Shown here: piece after piece, positions 43,761-53,980 of the stretch
How positions within the stretch are numbered: position 1 is the first letter of the stretch
Layout of the letters: every line of letters starts with the position of its first letter
Assembly: GCA_016839555.1 (NCBI GenBank)
Contig: JAEOUA010000009.1
Span: 1 to 64,000 of the forward strand
DNA from: Promethearchaeota archaeon
Lineage (GTDB): Archaea > Asgardarchaeota > Lokiarchaeia > Sigyniarchaeales > SOKP01
DNA: 64,000 nucleotides
Reading direction: 5' to 3'
Notes under the pieces: model-generated
Told to the model about the DNA's origin: nothing
The model's input: only the letters and a program-made list of their open reading frames with translations
The model's database searches: none
Position numbers and translations under genes: made by a program

Positions 43761-45662
43761 ATGAATTTAGACATTAAAAGAAGTCAAGAGGATTTATTTC
43801 AAGTTATTTTTAAAAATTTAGATGATCTAATAATAATAATTAATTCTGATTGGAGAATTGAATTTATAAATAAATCTGTGCTTAAAAAAACATTAGGATA
43901 TTCCAAAGAAGATTTAATTGGTTATAATATAGAGAAATTATTTCATCCCGAAGATAGAGTGGAAATAACCAAAAAGATTAAATCTTTAATCAATGATAAA
44001 AACATTAATCTAGAAGGACGTATAAAAGATAAAAAAGGTAAATGGCATTGGTTTAATATTTATGGAGAACGGATTTTTTATACAAATATCTTCATTAAAG
44101 CTGTATTTATATTAAAAGATATCACTCAAAATAAAGAAAAATTAAAAGAGGCTGAAAAAAAATATCGACTTATCACGGAAAATGCTTATGATTTAATTGG
44201 TATGTTTAATGAACAATTAAAATTTACATATATTAATGAAAAAACCCATAAGAGAATTTTAGGTTATAAAAAAGAAGATCTGATTGGTAAGCGATTATGG
44301 AAATTCATACATCCTGATGATTTTCAGAGAGCCTATAAAATAATAAAAAATAGGTTGAAAAAAGGATTAGGTAGAGCAGAAATAAGATTTAAAAAGAAAA
44401 ATGGAACCTATATATGGCTTGAAACCGTAGGTGTAGCATTCGTGACTAAGGATAATAAGAGATTAGGTGCTACCATATCACGCGATATATCAGAAAGAAA
44501 AAAATATGAAAAATTGTTAAAAAAGCAGATAAAGGATCAAATTGAATATAAGAAGCAATTAGAAAAGTCTGAAGAAAAATATCGGCTTATCACGGAAAAT
44601 GCTAATGATTTAATCGGGGTATTTGATGAGAAATTAAGAATTACATATATTAATGAAAAATCACATAAGAGAATTTTAGGCTATAAAAAGGAAGATATGA
44701 TTGGGAAACCATTATGGAACTTTATACATCCTGAAGAATATCAAAGTGTTTTTAATAAAATAAAAAATGAATGGGAAGATGGGCCAGCAAGAGCGATATT
44801 AAGATTTAAGAAAAAGGATGGTAACTATATTTGGATTGAAACAATAGCAGAAGCATTCAAAACTAAAGAAAATAGACTATTAGGGGTTACTATATCTCGC
44901 GATGTTTCAGAAAGAAAAAAATTTGAAGAGTTGATACAAGAGGAAAATAAAAAACTTAAAAAATTGAACAAAATAAGAAAAAATTTAATTAATCGTGTAT
45001 CTCATGAATTAAAAACACCCATGACAGCTATTTATGGATCTATTCAATTAATTGAAGAAATATGTCCAAAAAAGTTAGATAATGAAATTTTAGAAATGAT
45101 ATCTATAGCAAAACGAGGCTGTAAAAGGCTTCAGAATTTAATTGAAAATATTTTGGATGTATCAATAATAGATGCTTTCGAATTAAAGATTATTAAAAAA
45201 AAGATTAATCTTGGAAAAATTGTTAGAAATTGCATTGATGAGTTGAAATATTTGATTCAAAAAAAGCAGATAGAAATTGAATTAAATATAATTAATGACA
45301 TAGAAGTCTTTGTAGACAAATTGAGAATAGAAGAAGTAATTATTAATCTTATATCTAATGCTGTTAAGAATACTCCTAATAATGGAAAAATTTCAATTTT
45401 TCTTAAGAAATCTAATAATAAAGCTAAGTTTGTCATTAAAGATAATGGGATCGGAATAGAAAAAGAGGAAAAAGAAGCATTGTTTACTAAATTCGGAAAA
45501 ATTGAGAGAAAAAACTATCAAGAAGATATTAATATGGATGGATCTGGATTGGGTTTATATATCTCAAAGAAAATTATAGAAGGGCATGATGGTGAAATAT
45601 GGGCAGAATCAGAAGGCAGAAATAAGGGATCATTATTTTATTTCACATTACCCCTAATATAA
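43761..45662 (+). CDS. PAS histidine kinase with duplicated PAS unit
   Basis: 633 residues, cytoplasmic. PAS 1 (about 10-125) differs from PAS 2 (about 132-250) and PAS 3 (about 272-375), which are near duplicates: both contain ITENA(Y/N)DLIG, YINEK(T/S)HKRILGYKKED and ISRD(I/V)SERKK. HisKA has phospho-acceptor His415 (SHELKTPMTAIYG). HATPase: NLISNAVKNTPNNGK, DNGIGIEKEE, GSGLGLYISKK. There is no receiver domain and no response regulator adjacent. The start ATG follows AT-rich sequence. Probably redox or small-molecule sensing; ligand unknown. Confidence 0.9.
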   Translation: MNLDIKRSQEDLFQVIFKNLDDLIIIINSDWRIEFINKSVLKKTLGYSKEDLIGYNIEKLFHPEDRVEITKKIKSLINDKNINLEGRIKDKKGKWHWFNIYGERIFYTNIFIKAVFILKDITQNKEKLKEAEKKYRLITENAYDLIGMFNEQLKFTYINEKTHKRILGYKKEDLIGKRLWKFIHPDDFQRAYKIIKNRLKKGLGRAEIRFKKKNGTYIWLETVGVAFVTKDNKRLGATISRDISERKKYEKLLKKQIKDQIEYKKQLEKSEEKYRLITENANDLIGVFDEKLRITYINEKSHKRILGYKKEDMIGKPLWNFIHPEEYQSVFNKIKNEWEDGPARAILRFKKKDGNYIWIETIAEAFKTKENRLLGVTISRDVSERKKFEELIQEENKKLKKLNKIRKNLINRVSHELKTPMTAIYGSIQLIEEICPKKLDNEILEMISIAKRGCKRLQNLIENILDVSIIDAFELKIIKKKINLGKIVRNCIDELKYLIQKKQIEIELNIINDIEVFVDKLRIEEVIINLISNAVKNTPNNGKISIFLKKSNNKAKFVIKDNGIGIEKEEKEALFTKFGKIERKNYQEDINMDGSGLGLYISKKIIEGHDGEIWAESEGRNKGSLFYFTLPLI

Positions 45663-45708
45663 ATGATTAGAAATTAAGAATTCTACTTTTCAATAATCCA
45701 TTGTAAGC

Positions 45709-46527
45709 CTATAATTGTCTCATTAGAACTCCATTCTGAACACAATATTCTTTTACTTCTTTAATAGAGAGTTCTCTAAAATGAAAAATTGATGCTGCTA
45801 ATGCCGCGCTAGCTTTACCAATTGTAAAGGCCTCAAGAATATGTTGTGCGGTTCCTGCCCCACCAGAAGCAATAACGGGTAAATCAGTTGCCTCTGCTAT
45901 TGCTTTAGTCATAATTAAGTCATATCCTTCCTTGGTTCCATCGAATGTTTTAGATGTTGGGAGAATAGATCCCACACCAAGTTCCTTTACTTCTTTAGCC
46001 CATTTTATTGCGTCCATACCAGTAGATTTTGTACCTCCGTGGGCAAGCACATCAAACCAACAATAATTCTCATCAGCTTCAAAAAGTGTTTTATTGTTTA
46101 CCTTTTGTTTAGAATCAACATAGACTCTTTTCCCATCAATTGCAGAAACTATACGTTCAGAACCAAATTCATTTGAAATTTCTGCTAAAAATTGAGGATT
46201 CTTAACTCCCGCGCTATTAACTGAAACTTTATCTGCTCCAGCTTTTAATATATCCTCAACATCTTCGATAGAACTAATTCCTCCCCCTACCGTAAATGGA
46301 ATTGAAATTCCTTCAGCTACCTTTTTGACTAAATCTACAACGGTTTTTCTTTTTTCAACAGTTGCAGTGATATCTAGAAAGACCAATTCATCAGCTCCTT
46401 CATCTTGGTAATATTGTGCAAATTCTACTGGATTTCCAGCATCACGCAAGTTTATAAATTGTATACCCTTCACCACTCGTCCATCTTTTACATCAAGGCA
46501 AGGGATAATTTTTTTATATTCGATCAT
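45709..46527 (-). CDS. hisF: Imidazole glycerol phosphate synthase, cyclase subunit
   Basis: HisF (272 residues) is the (beta/alpha)8 barrel that makes imidazole-glycerol phosphate and AICAR in histidine synthesis, with ammonia from HisH. The catalytic aspartates are in [14 protein letters not shown] (Asp11 region) and [11 protein letters not shown]; the second lies in [16 protein letters not shown], the expected D-x-x-G. The phosphate sites are TVGGGISS and ASGGAG. No hisH or other his gene is adjacent; the gene is alone, near purF whose product AICAR links the two pathways. Close to normal length. Confidence 0.95.
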   Translation of the reverse strand: MIEYKKIIPCLDVKDGRVVKGIQFINLRDAGNPVEFAQYYQDEGADELVFLDITATVEKRKTVVDLVKKVAEGISIPFTVGGGISSIEDVEDILKAGADKVSVNSAGVKNPQFLAEISNEFGSERIVSAIDGKRVYVDSKQKVNNKTLFEADENYCWFDVLAHGGTKSTGMDAIKWAKEVKELGVGSILPTSKTFDGTKEGYDLIMTKAIAEATDLPVIASGGAGTAQHILEAFTIGKASAALAASIFHFRELSIKEVKEYCVQNGVLMRQL

Positions 46528-46601
46528 TATTTTTTTTGCTCTATAAATGTGAATAAATAAAATATATTAAAAAATCTTTTAAAATGTATTAGTTAAAATA
46601 A

Positions 46602-48989
46602 TTAATTATCATTTAAGTATTTAAAAAGTCCTCCTATAAGCTGTCCAGTGCTTATTCCAGCATCACCTGGAGGAATATCAGTATGTTCCAGGAATTGAAG
46701 ATCATTTTTTAGAACCAAATTTTTTATAGTTTGTGAAAAGGAGTAATTATATGCAACCCCTCCCGAAAGACCTATCTTTTTGATACCCAAAATTTTTGCT
46801 TTTTTTATTGCTACTTTGGCGTATGATTTGCCTATTGCTATTTGAAACTTACTGGCAATATCTTCTCTCTTATAATTTTTGATTTTCAATAAATTTAGAA
46901 TATCAATAATTAATTTTGAAGTATTTATAATGGTCACACCATCATTTTCATCATAAGAGACGGATAGATTTATCTTAGATGGCTTTCCTTTAGATGCCAG
47001 TCCTTCGAGTCTCATAGCAGGCTCTCCTCGGTATGTTTTAAATGAGCAGGCTCCTAATAAATATGATACCGAATCAAAAATCCTGCCTGTCGAGCTAGAT
47101 AAAGGAATATTTTCGGCAGGAAATGAAAAAGAGGCTTTCGTAAATTGAGAAACCAATGTTTCTAATTCTATCTTTTCATATTCTAAATCTTCTTCTAAGT
47201 TCAATTGCTTAAAGATTTTCATGGATTTTTCTACACTAAAATTCTTTAAAATTATGGAAGCTAGCATCCGTGCAGGATATTTAGTACATCTATCGCCTCC
47301 TACCATTGGCTGGTATTCTAAATGTCCAACTCTAGTATAATCTTTATATGAACACCTTAATATTTCACCACCCCATGTATTACCATCATCTCCAAATCCA
47401 ACACCATCAGTACTAATTCCTATAATTTCTTCATCCTCTTTTATATTGTTTTCAGCCATTAAGCCGAGGATATGAGAATAATGGTGTTGTATTAGATAAA
47501 GGGGCACTGAAAATCTTTCCGATAACTCTCTCCCATATTGAGAAGTTATAAAACCTGGATGAGCATCGCACGCAATAAATTTAATCTCTGAATCTTGAAT
47601 TTGGAGCAATTTCTTCATATGAAATAATGCATCTTGCAGAAATTCAAAAGTTTCCAAATTAGTGGTATTCCCAATATGCTGGGTGGGAAATATCCGGTTT
47701 CTTCTAAGAATTGCCCCCGTCACATTTAATTCTGGTCCAGTTGCTAAAGCTCCAGGAATCTCTACTTCAAATGGTAATGGAATATATTCTGGAACATATC
47801 CTCTAGACCTGCGTATCAATTTAGGCTTATAATCGTGCACTCGCAACACACTATCATCAGCTCTTTGATAGATTTTCCTATCATGTAAAAGAAAAAAGTC
47901 CGCGATTTTATTTAATTGAGTAAAAATTTTATCGTTTTCTATTCCCATAGGAATATTAGATTTATTACCACTAGTATATATTAATGGTTTTTTCCCAATA
48001 TAATCAAATAATAAATAATGGATTCCAGTATAGGGAAGCATAAATCCAATATTATTTAATCCTGGAGCCACTAATTCACTAATCCCAGAAGATTTAAAAT
48101 TTGGTTTCTTTTCCAATAAAACAATCGGTCTACGAAATGATTCTAAGAGTTCTCGTTCTTTATCATTAATATTAAAATAATTTTCAATAATTTTTAATTC
48201 TGGAACCATCAATGCAAAAGGCTTATATCTTCTTTTCCTTTTTCTCTTCCGCAATTTCAATATAATATTGTCATTTTCCGCTAGACATACTAAATGAACT
48301 CCACCAATTCCCTTAACAGCTGCAATTTCGCCAGTATTTATTCGCTTGGCGGTTTTTTTCAAAACTTCAGAGATGGAATCTTTTTCTAATATTTCTTTAG
48401 ATTTATCATATAAAATATAATTTGGTCCACATATGGAACATGCGAATGTTTGGGCATGAAATCTTCTATTATTAAAAGCTCTATATTCTTCTAAACAAAA
48501 TTCACAGAACGGAAAATTAATCATAGTGCTCCGTTCCCGATCATAAGGGAGAGATGTCACAGTAGTGAAGCGAGGGCCACATTGAGCACAAGCTATAAAA
48601 GGATATTGATAATATCGTTGTAAATCAGCATTTCTCATATTGTTTAAACATTCTCGACATATAGCAACATCCGGAGGTAAAGTTAAACTGATACCCCTTC
48701 CTTGCTCGCTCTTCCTAATTGATAAGTCTTTAAAGATTTTTTTAGTATCAAGTTCTTGAGTTGTAATTTTTTCTATATATGAAATGTCAGGTTTTTGTTC
48801 CTTTATGTCATAAATGAATTTTTGAATGTTGTTTGAATTTCCCTGTAATATTAATCGAACCCCTGCATTACCTCTATTTAATATATAACCATTTAGCGAC
48901 TTTTTTCTTGCTAAATTATATAGAAAAGGACGGAAACCAACTCCTTGAACTATTCCAGTTATGTTGATTTCTACTGTTTTTGAACTCAT
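46602..48989 (-). CDS. hypF: Carbamoyltransferase HypF for [NiFe] hydrogenase maturation
   Basis: HypF (795 residues) turns carbamoyl phosphate into a carbamoyl-adenylate and passes it to HypE to make the cyanide ligands. Domains in order: acylphosphatase (VQGVGFRPFLYNLARK, residues 14-29), two zinc fingers (CRECLNN with CAQCGPRF; CEFCLEEY with CSICGPNY), the YrdC-like domain (about 210-400) and the Kae1-like carbamoyltransferase domain (about 410-790, with AGxSTGQLIGGLF). No fragmentation is visible. The gene is divergent from a CoA-transferase fusion gene; hypE and hypD follow beyond it, and hypA, B and C are not in the window. Confidence 0.95.
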   Translation of the reverse strand: MSSKTVEINITGIVQGVGFRPFLYNLARKKSLNGYILNRGNAGVRLILQGNSNNIQKFIYDIKEQKPDISYIEKITTQELDTKKIFKDLSIRKSEQGRGISLTLPPDVAICRECLNNMRNADLQRYYQYPFIACAQCGPRFTTVTSLPYDRERSTMINFPFCEFCLEEYRAFNNRRFHAQTFACSICGPNYILYDKSKEILEKDSISEVLKKTAKRINTGEIAAVKGIGGVHLVCLAENDNIILKLRKRKRKRRYKPFALMVPELKIIENYFNINDKERELLESFRRPIVLLEKKPNFKSSGISELVAPGLNNIGFMLPYTGIHYLLFDYIGKKPLIYTSGNKSNIPMGIENDKIFTQLNKIADFFLLHDRKIYQRADDSVLRVHDYKPKLIRRSRGYVPEYIPLPFEVEIPGALATGPELNVTGAILRRNRIFPTQHIGNTTNLETFEFLQDALFHMKKLLQIQDSEIKFIACDAHPGFITSQYGRELSERFSVPLYLIQHHYSHILGLMAENNIKEDEEIIGISTDGVGFGDDGNTWGGEILRCSYKDYTRVGHLEYQPMVGGDRCTKYPARMLASIILKNFSVEKSMKIFKQLNLEEDLEYEKIELETLVSQFTKASFSFPAENIPLSSSTGRIFDSVSYLLGACSFKTYRGEPAMRLEGLASKGKPSKINLSVSYDENDGVTIINTSKLIIDILNLLKIKNYKREDIASKFQIAIGKSYAKVAIKKAKILGIKKIGLSGGVAYNYSFSQTIKNLVLKNDLQFLEHTDIPPGDAGISTGQLIGGLFKYLNDN

Positions 48990-49093
48990 TCAATTAGAAT
49001 AAATTCTGGAATCATATAAATTAGATGATTTTAATTGAAAACTTAAAATAAAACATATTAGATTTAAAATCTTTTAATGCCTTATAATTAATA

Positions 49094-51016
49094 ATGTCAA
49101 AGAAAGAAAGCTCAGAAGAATTATCACCAATTATAAATAAATATAGTAAAAAAAAGGTATCTCTCACTGATGCAATTAAAAAATATATTAATCCTGGTGA
49201 TCGCATTTTTATAGGCTCAGGCTGTGCGGAGCCGATCGATCTTACTCAAAAATTAACGGAATTAGGTCCAGAATTACCAGATGTTCAAATGATTCATTTC
49301 TTAAATCTTAGCGACTTAGATTATTATAAAACAATTGGTACTGTAAAAGATTTATTTAGACATAATGTTTTCTTCATCGGAGAAAATTTAAGAGATGCTA
49401 TAGAGAAGGGGCAAGCAGATTATACTCCAATGTTACTCTCAGAAATCCCTAGATTATTTAAATCTGGGAAAATTCACATTGATACTGCATTAATTCAAGT
49501 AAGTCCTCCTGATAAATATGGGTTTTGTAGTTTCGGTGTAAGTGTCGATATTGTGAAACCCATCGCAGAAGTAGCTGAACATGTTGTTGCCGAAATTAAT
49601 CCAAAAATGCCTCGAACTTTAGGAGATTCCTTTATTCATATGGATGATATAGATTCGTATGTTATAGCAGATCATGATCCTATTGAATTTAGTTATGAAC
49701 CTCCTGGTGAAGTAGCACAAAAAGTTGGCAAATATGTAGCATCACTCATTGAAGATGAATCCACAATTCAAATGGGTATTGGTCAAATCCCAAACGCAGT
49801 AACTTCTGAATTAAAAAATAAAAGAGATCTAGGAGTTCATACTGAGGTATTTTCTGATGGTATTGTAGATCTTGTTAATGAGGGCGTTATAACCTGTAAG
49901 AAAAAGACAATTCATAAAGATAAGATTATTTGCTCATTTGTAATGGGATCTAAGAAATTATATAATTTTGTGGATGATAATCCTATGGTGGAGTTTCATC
50001 CCGTTGATTATGTGAATGATGTCACTATAGTATGTCAGAATAGAAAACAAGTTGCGATAAATGCTGCATTGTCTATTGATATCACGGGGCAAGTTAATTC
50101 AGATTCTATAGGACATAGATTCTATAGTGGAATAGGTGGACAAGTGGATTTTGTAAGGGGCGCAGGAAGAGCTGAGGAAGGTAAACCAATTATGGTGCTT
50201 CCATCCACAGCAAAATTAGAGGATGGTTCCGTAGTTTCAAGAATTGTACCTTCTTTACTACCTGGATCGGGAGTAGTAATCACACGTGGAGACGTTCATT
50301 ATGTTGTAACCGAATGGGGTATTGCTGATTTACACGGAAAAAGTATACGTGAAAGAGTTTTACAACTTATTAATATAGCTCATCCAGATTTTAGAGAAGA
50401 ACTTTTAGAAAAGGCTAAAGAATGGAATTTTGTATATAAAGATCAAGAACTTCCAAAATCTGTTGAAGGACGTATAAGTATTTATCCCGATCAATATGAA
50501 ACGACCTATGAATTGGAGATTGGTAAAAAACTTTTTATAAGGCCTGTAAAAACCACCGATGAGCGAATGCTTCAAGAACTTTATTATTCTCTAGATAAAA
50601 AAGATATATATTATCGCTTTTTTCAACAAATGACTGATTTTAGACATAAGAAAATCCAACCTATGGTCAACATTGACTATACGACCAGCATAATTTTAGT
50701 AGCATTATATACAGAGCATAATACCCAAAAAATCGTAGCTCAAGGAGGTTTTTTTAAAACTCATCAACCTTCAGTTGGAGAATTAGCATTTGTTGTTCAT
50801 AAAGAATGGAGAGGGCTTGGAATCACCAAATTTCTTCTCAGTTATTTGGTACAAATGGGAAGAGAATTAGGTTATAAAGAATTTGGTGGAAGTATTTTAT
50901 TAGATAATAAACCTATGTTGTATATTATTGATAAGGCCCCATACCCAATGACGCTTAAGAATGTAGAGCAGGGCATTATGGAGTTTAAGATGGATATAAC
51001 AAAAAAAATTAAATAA
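49094..51016 (+). CDS. CoA-transferase/acetyl-CoA hydrolase fused to a GNAT domain
   Basis: 640 residues. Residues 1-430 are a family I CoA-transferase (4-hydroxybutyrate or acetyl-CoA hydrolase/transferase type): FIGSGCAEP near the start, EVFSDGIVDL with the catalytic Glu251, GVHTE, GIGGQVDFVRGAGRAEEGK, and VVTEWGIADLHGKSIRERV. Residues about 470-630 are a GNAT acetyltransferase with AFVVHKEWRGLGITKFLLSY. Such fusions occur in bacteria and archaea. Substrate and the role of GNAT are unknown. It lies between hypF and hypE, though nothing functional ties it to hydrogenase maturation. Start ATG 49094. Confidence 0.9.
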   Translation: MSKKESSEELSPIINKYSKKKVSLTDAIKKYINPGDRIFIGSGCAEPIDLTQKLTELGPELPDVQMIHFLNLSDLDYYKTIGTVKDLFRHNVFFIGENLRDAIEKGQADYTPMLLSEIPRLFKSGKIHIDTALIQVSPPDKYGFCSFGVSVDIVKPIAEVAEHVVAEINPKMPRTLGDSFIHMDDIDSYVIADHDPIEFSYEPPGEVAQKVGKYVASLIEDESTIQMGIGQIPNAVTSELKNKRDLGVHTEVFSDGIVDLVNEGVITCKKKTIHKDKIICSFVMGSKKLYNFVDDNPMVEFHPVDYVNDVTIVCQNRKQVAINAALSIDITGQVNSDSIGHRFYSGIGGQVDFVRGAGRAEEGKPIMVLPSTAKLEDGSVVSRIVPSLLPGSGVVITRGDVHYVVTEWGIADLHGKSIRERVLQLINIAHPDFREELLEKAKEWNFVYKDQELPKSVEGRISIYPDQYETTYELEIGKKLFIRPVKTTDERMLQELYYSLDKKDIYYRFFQQMTDFRHKKIQPMVNIDYTTSIILVALYTEHNTQKIVAQGGFFKTHQPSVGELAFVVHKEWRGLGITKFLLSYLVQMGRELGYKEFGGSILLDNKPMLYIIDKAPYPMTLKNVEQGIMEFKMDITKKIK

Positions 51017-51097
51017 TAATAGCTTTTAATATCCTAATCAAACAATAAGATTTCAAATTAATAAAAATTCTTTTTAGATCTTTTCTTATAACTAATT

Positions 51098-52147
51098 ATG
51101 GCTGACAAAAATAAATCAAATATAATTAGGCTCGCTCATGGAGCGGGGGGGATATTACAAGAAGAATTAATTAATTTTATTACCAAAAACATCCCTATAA
51201 AAAATATTAATCATGGTATTGGAGTAGAAGAGTTAGACGATGGAGCTACAATTCCGCTTGATAATTATGATAAAGAAATTGTGATAACCGCCGATGGTTA
51301 TACCGTTTTTCCTCTCTTTTTTCCGGGAGGTGATTTAGGAAAACTTAGTGTTTGTGGTTCTGTTAATGATCTTTTAATGATGGGCGCTCATCCTTTAGGG
51401 TTAACCTCGTGTTTTATAATAGAAGAAGGATTTACATTTGAGACCCTTGAAAAAATTGTAGATTCATTTAATTCTACAGCTAAAATAGCTAATCTTGCAA
51501 TAATTGGAGGAGATACTAAGGTAATGCCCAAAGGAACTTTAAACAACATAATAATTACGACTTCTGGAATAGGAATTAAAAATAAAAAGATAAAAATAGT
51601 GGATAATGGATTAAAAGACGGTGATAAAATAATAATCACGGGAACTATTGGGGATCATGGAACTGCATTACTGGCAAAACGAGAAGGATTAAATATCTCA
51701 ACTGATCTAAAATCTGATCTTGGATTGCTTATTGAAGTGATGAACTCGATAAAGCTACATATTAAAGAAAATCACATCCATGCTATGAAAGATCCGACTC
51801 GCGGAGGTATTGCGGGAGCCTTAAATCAATGGGCAACTAAATCTAATGTGGGAATTTTTTTAGATGAAGAGAAAATCCCAATTAAAAAACAAGTAAATGC
51901 TATCTGTGATATGTTAGGATTAGATCCATATAATATAGCCTGTGAAGGAAGAGCACTTCTTTCTGTTGATTCCACATATGTAGAAGATATATTGCAGAAA
52001 ATTCGCTCCACCTCCATGGGGAGAGAAGCTCAAATCATAGGCGAAGTAAGTGCAAAAAATCCTAAAAAAGTTCTTTTAGAAACAGTTATTGGAGGTACCA
52101 GATTCGTTGATAATCCCTTAGGAGAACCGATCCCAAGAATTTGTTAA
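51098..52147 (+). CDS. hypE: HypE, carbamoyl dehydratase for hydrogenase cyanide ligands
   Basis: HypE (349 residues) dehydrates the carbamoyl group on its C-terminal cysteine to thiocyanate. The C-terminus ends PRIC, with the required terminal Cys349. The AIR-synthase-like fold shows LAHGAGG near the start, TADGYTVFPLFFPGGD, GGDTKVMPKG, HAMKDPTRGG and ACEGR. hypD follows 167 bases downstream, and hypF is upstream beyond the CoA-transferase. Length is normal. Its ATG is clear. Confidence 0.95.
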   Translation: MADKNKSNIIRLAHGAGGILQEELINFITKNIPIKNINHGIGVEELDDGATIPLDNYDKEIVITADGYTVFPLFFPGGDLGKLSVCGSVNDLLMMGAHPLGLTSCFIIEEGFTFETLEKIVDSFNSTAKIANLAIIGGDTKVMPKGTLNNIIITTSGIGIKNKKIKIVDNGLKDGDKIIITGTIGDHGTALLAKREGLNISTDLKSDLGLLIEVMNSIKLHIKENHIHAMKDPTRGGIAGALNQWATKSNVGIFLDEEKIPIKKQVNAICDMLGLDPYNIACEGRALLSVDSTYVEDILQKIRSTSMGREAQIIGEVSAKNPKKVLLETVIGGTRFVDNPLGEPIPRIC

Positions 52148-52313
52148 ATTAATTTTATGATTTTCTCTATATTTAGAATTATGATGTCTTTAAATATCTC
52201 GTTTTTCAAAAACAATCCTTAAATATTTACATTTTTTACCATTTATCTTAATAGTATTATTATAATATCTAAAAACAAGTTTTCTGTAAAAATTAGATAA
52301 TAAAGCAATTAAA

Positions 52314-53408
52314 ATGACATTTCCGGGTATTTCTATTCTACGGAGTAAGGAATTTACGAGAAAAATCATAAAACAAATAAATTTCATAGTTAAAGAGTTA
52401 AATCGACCAGTAAAATTAATGCATGTATGTGGGACTCACGAACATACTATTTCAAAGTTTGGGCTCAGATCTCTTTTACCAAAAGAGATAGAAATCATAT
52501 CGGGACCAGGATGTCCCGTATGCGTCTGTCCAGCAGCAGATATTGATAAGGCAATAGAAATTGGAAGAAGAGATGACACTATAATAACCACTTTTGGAGA
52601 TATGATTCGAGTTCCCGCTTCTAATCTCTCTTTATCGGAATTAAAAGCAGAAGGCGCTGATGTTCGAATTGTTTATGGCCCAAATGATGCTGTTAAAATT
52701 GCTAAAGAAAATCCTAATAAAGAAATTATTTTTTTTGCTATAGGTTTTGAAACCACCGTCCCCTTAATAGGATATGAACTCCAAAACCAACCTCCTTCCA
52801 ATTTTTCTGTTATATGTGCTCATAAATTAATTCCTGCGGCATTAGAACTTTTGATTAGTATAGACCAATTAAATATTGAGGGATTTATCTCTCCTGGACA
52901 CGTTGCGACTATCATTGGATTGAAACCTTTCCAATTGTTTTCTGATGCTTATAAAGTTCCAAATGTCGTTGCTGGATTTGAGCCTAATGATGTCCTCCTG
53001 GCAATTTTAATGCTTTTAAGGCAGATTAAAAATAAAGATTCTAAAACAATAAATGAATATTCAAGAGTCGTGAAGCCAAATGGAAATATCAGAGCTCAAA
53101 AGATTATTTCTGATGTATTTGAACAAGTTTCAGCTCAATGGAGGGGAATTGGTAGGATATTAGATGGGGGGTTAGTGATAAAAGAACAATATGCTCAATT
53201 TGATGCGGATAAAAAATTCGATATCAACATCACCAATGCCCAAGATATACCTCCAGGTTGCTCATGCCATTTAGTGATGACTGGAAGAATATATCCTCCA
53301 GAGTGTAAATTATTTAGAAAAGTATGTACGCCACTCAATCCTGTGGGGCCTTGTATGGTGTCCCAAGAAGGAACATGTTCCATCTATTACAAATATTATA
53401 GAGAATAA
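52314..53408 (+). CDS. hypD: HypD, iron-sulfur scaffold for hydrogenase Fe(CN)2CO assembly
   Basis: HypD (364 residues) scaffolds the Fe(CN)2CO group. Cysteine motifs: GPGCPVCVCPAADID (near 60-75), GFETTVPLIGY, and the C-terminal cluster binding segment with CSCHLVMTG, ECKLFRKVCTPLNPVGPCM and GTCSIYY. All key positions are present. No hypC, its partner, follows; the next gene is unrelated and convergent. Start ATG 52314; the leader contains no clear Shine-Dalgarno. Confidence 0.95.
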   Translation: MTFPGISILRSKEFTRKIIKQINFIVKELNRPVKLMHVCGTHEHTISKFGLRSLLPKEIEIISGPGCPVCVCPAADIDKAIEIGRRDDTIITTFGDMIRVPASNLSLSELKAEGADVRIVYGPNDAVKIAKENPNKEIIFFAIGFETTVPLIGYELQNQPPSNFSVICAHKLIPAALELLISIDQLNIEGFISPGHVATIIGLKPFQLFSDAYKVPNVVAGFEPNDVLLAILMLLRQIKNKDSKTINEYSRVVKPNGNIRAQKIISDVFEQVSAQWRGIGRILDGGLVIKEQYAQFDADKKFDINITNAQDIPPGCSCHLVMTGRIYPPECKLFRKVCTPLNPVGPCMVSQEGTCSIYYKYYRE

Positions 53409-53428
53409 ACCCTCTTAGGTTTTTTAGC

Positions 53429-53833
53429 TTAGGAGTCTTTTTTATTGAGTAACTCCAAGAATTTAGTACGGTCAAAGTATACTTCATTTTTGGTAATTTT
53501 TTGATTATCATTGATTTCTACAATATCCATTCCATACTGAATTAAAATATTGTTATGAATTGGGATAGTTGCCTTCCATTTTAAGATAAATCCTTTTCCA
53601 GTTTCATAGAATTCTTCTATTTCCCATTTCCAATTTGGATTGGCTGCTAACAATTTCTCAAAATAACGATAGAGATCATCTTTTCCTTTTAAACCTTCTG
53701 GATTAGCCGGATCTTGATAATAACAATCTTTATTATAGAATTCTATAAGCGCCTCTGGTCTATTCCCTGTCCATACTTCAAGCCATTTTTTACAAAATTC
53801 AAGAGTTTTATTATAATCCATTTTGTATTCCAA
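53429..53833 (-). CDS. SnoaL/NTF2-like protein
   Basis: 134 residues of the cone-shaped NTF2-like fold. CKKWLEVWTGNRPEALIEFY followed by YYQDPANPEGLKGKDDLYRY is a typical SnoaL-like N-terminus. Later WKWEIEEFYETGKGFILKWK and YGMDIVEINDNQKITKNEVY give the beta-sheet. Members are polyketide cyclases or ligand-binding proteins of unknown role. No active-site His/Asp pair can be assigned firmly. It converges with hypD (20 bases). Confidence 0.75.
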   Translation of the reverse strand: MEYKMDYNKTLEFCKKWLEVWTGNRPEALIEFYNKDCYYQDPANPEGLKGKDDLYRYFEKLLAANPNWKWEIEEFYETGKGFILKWKATIPIHNNILIQYGMDIVEINDNQKITKNEVYFDRTKFLELLNKKDS

Positions 53834-53980
53834 GATTAGAAATAATTGAATTAATTAAAAGAATGATTATTTATTATTAAAAACTGATAATAATAAAATT
53901 CAAGTTAAGAATATTCGATAAATACAATATTTAATTAATAATTATCATTTTTACTCAACACGAGGATAAAAAAAGTAAAA

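Noticed and set aside
46602..53408. Complete hyp operon
   Set aside because: Only hypF, hypE and hypD are present; I searched the gaps by eye for a short hypC-like start (MCLG) and found none. hypA, hypB and hypC must lie elsewhere.
53401..53440. Rho-independent-like terminator between hypD and the NTF2-like gene
   Set aside because: The short convergent gap has T runs but the repeated TTAGG/TTAGGAG words are direct rather than inverted, so no hairpin forms.
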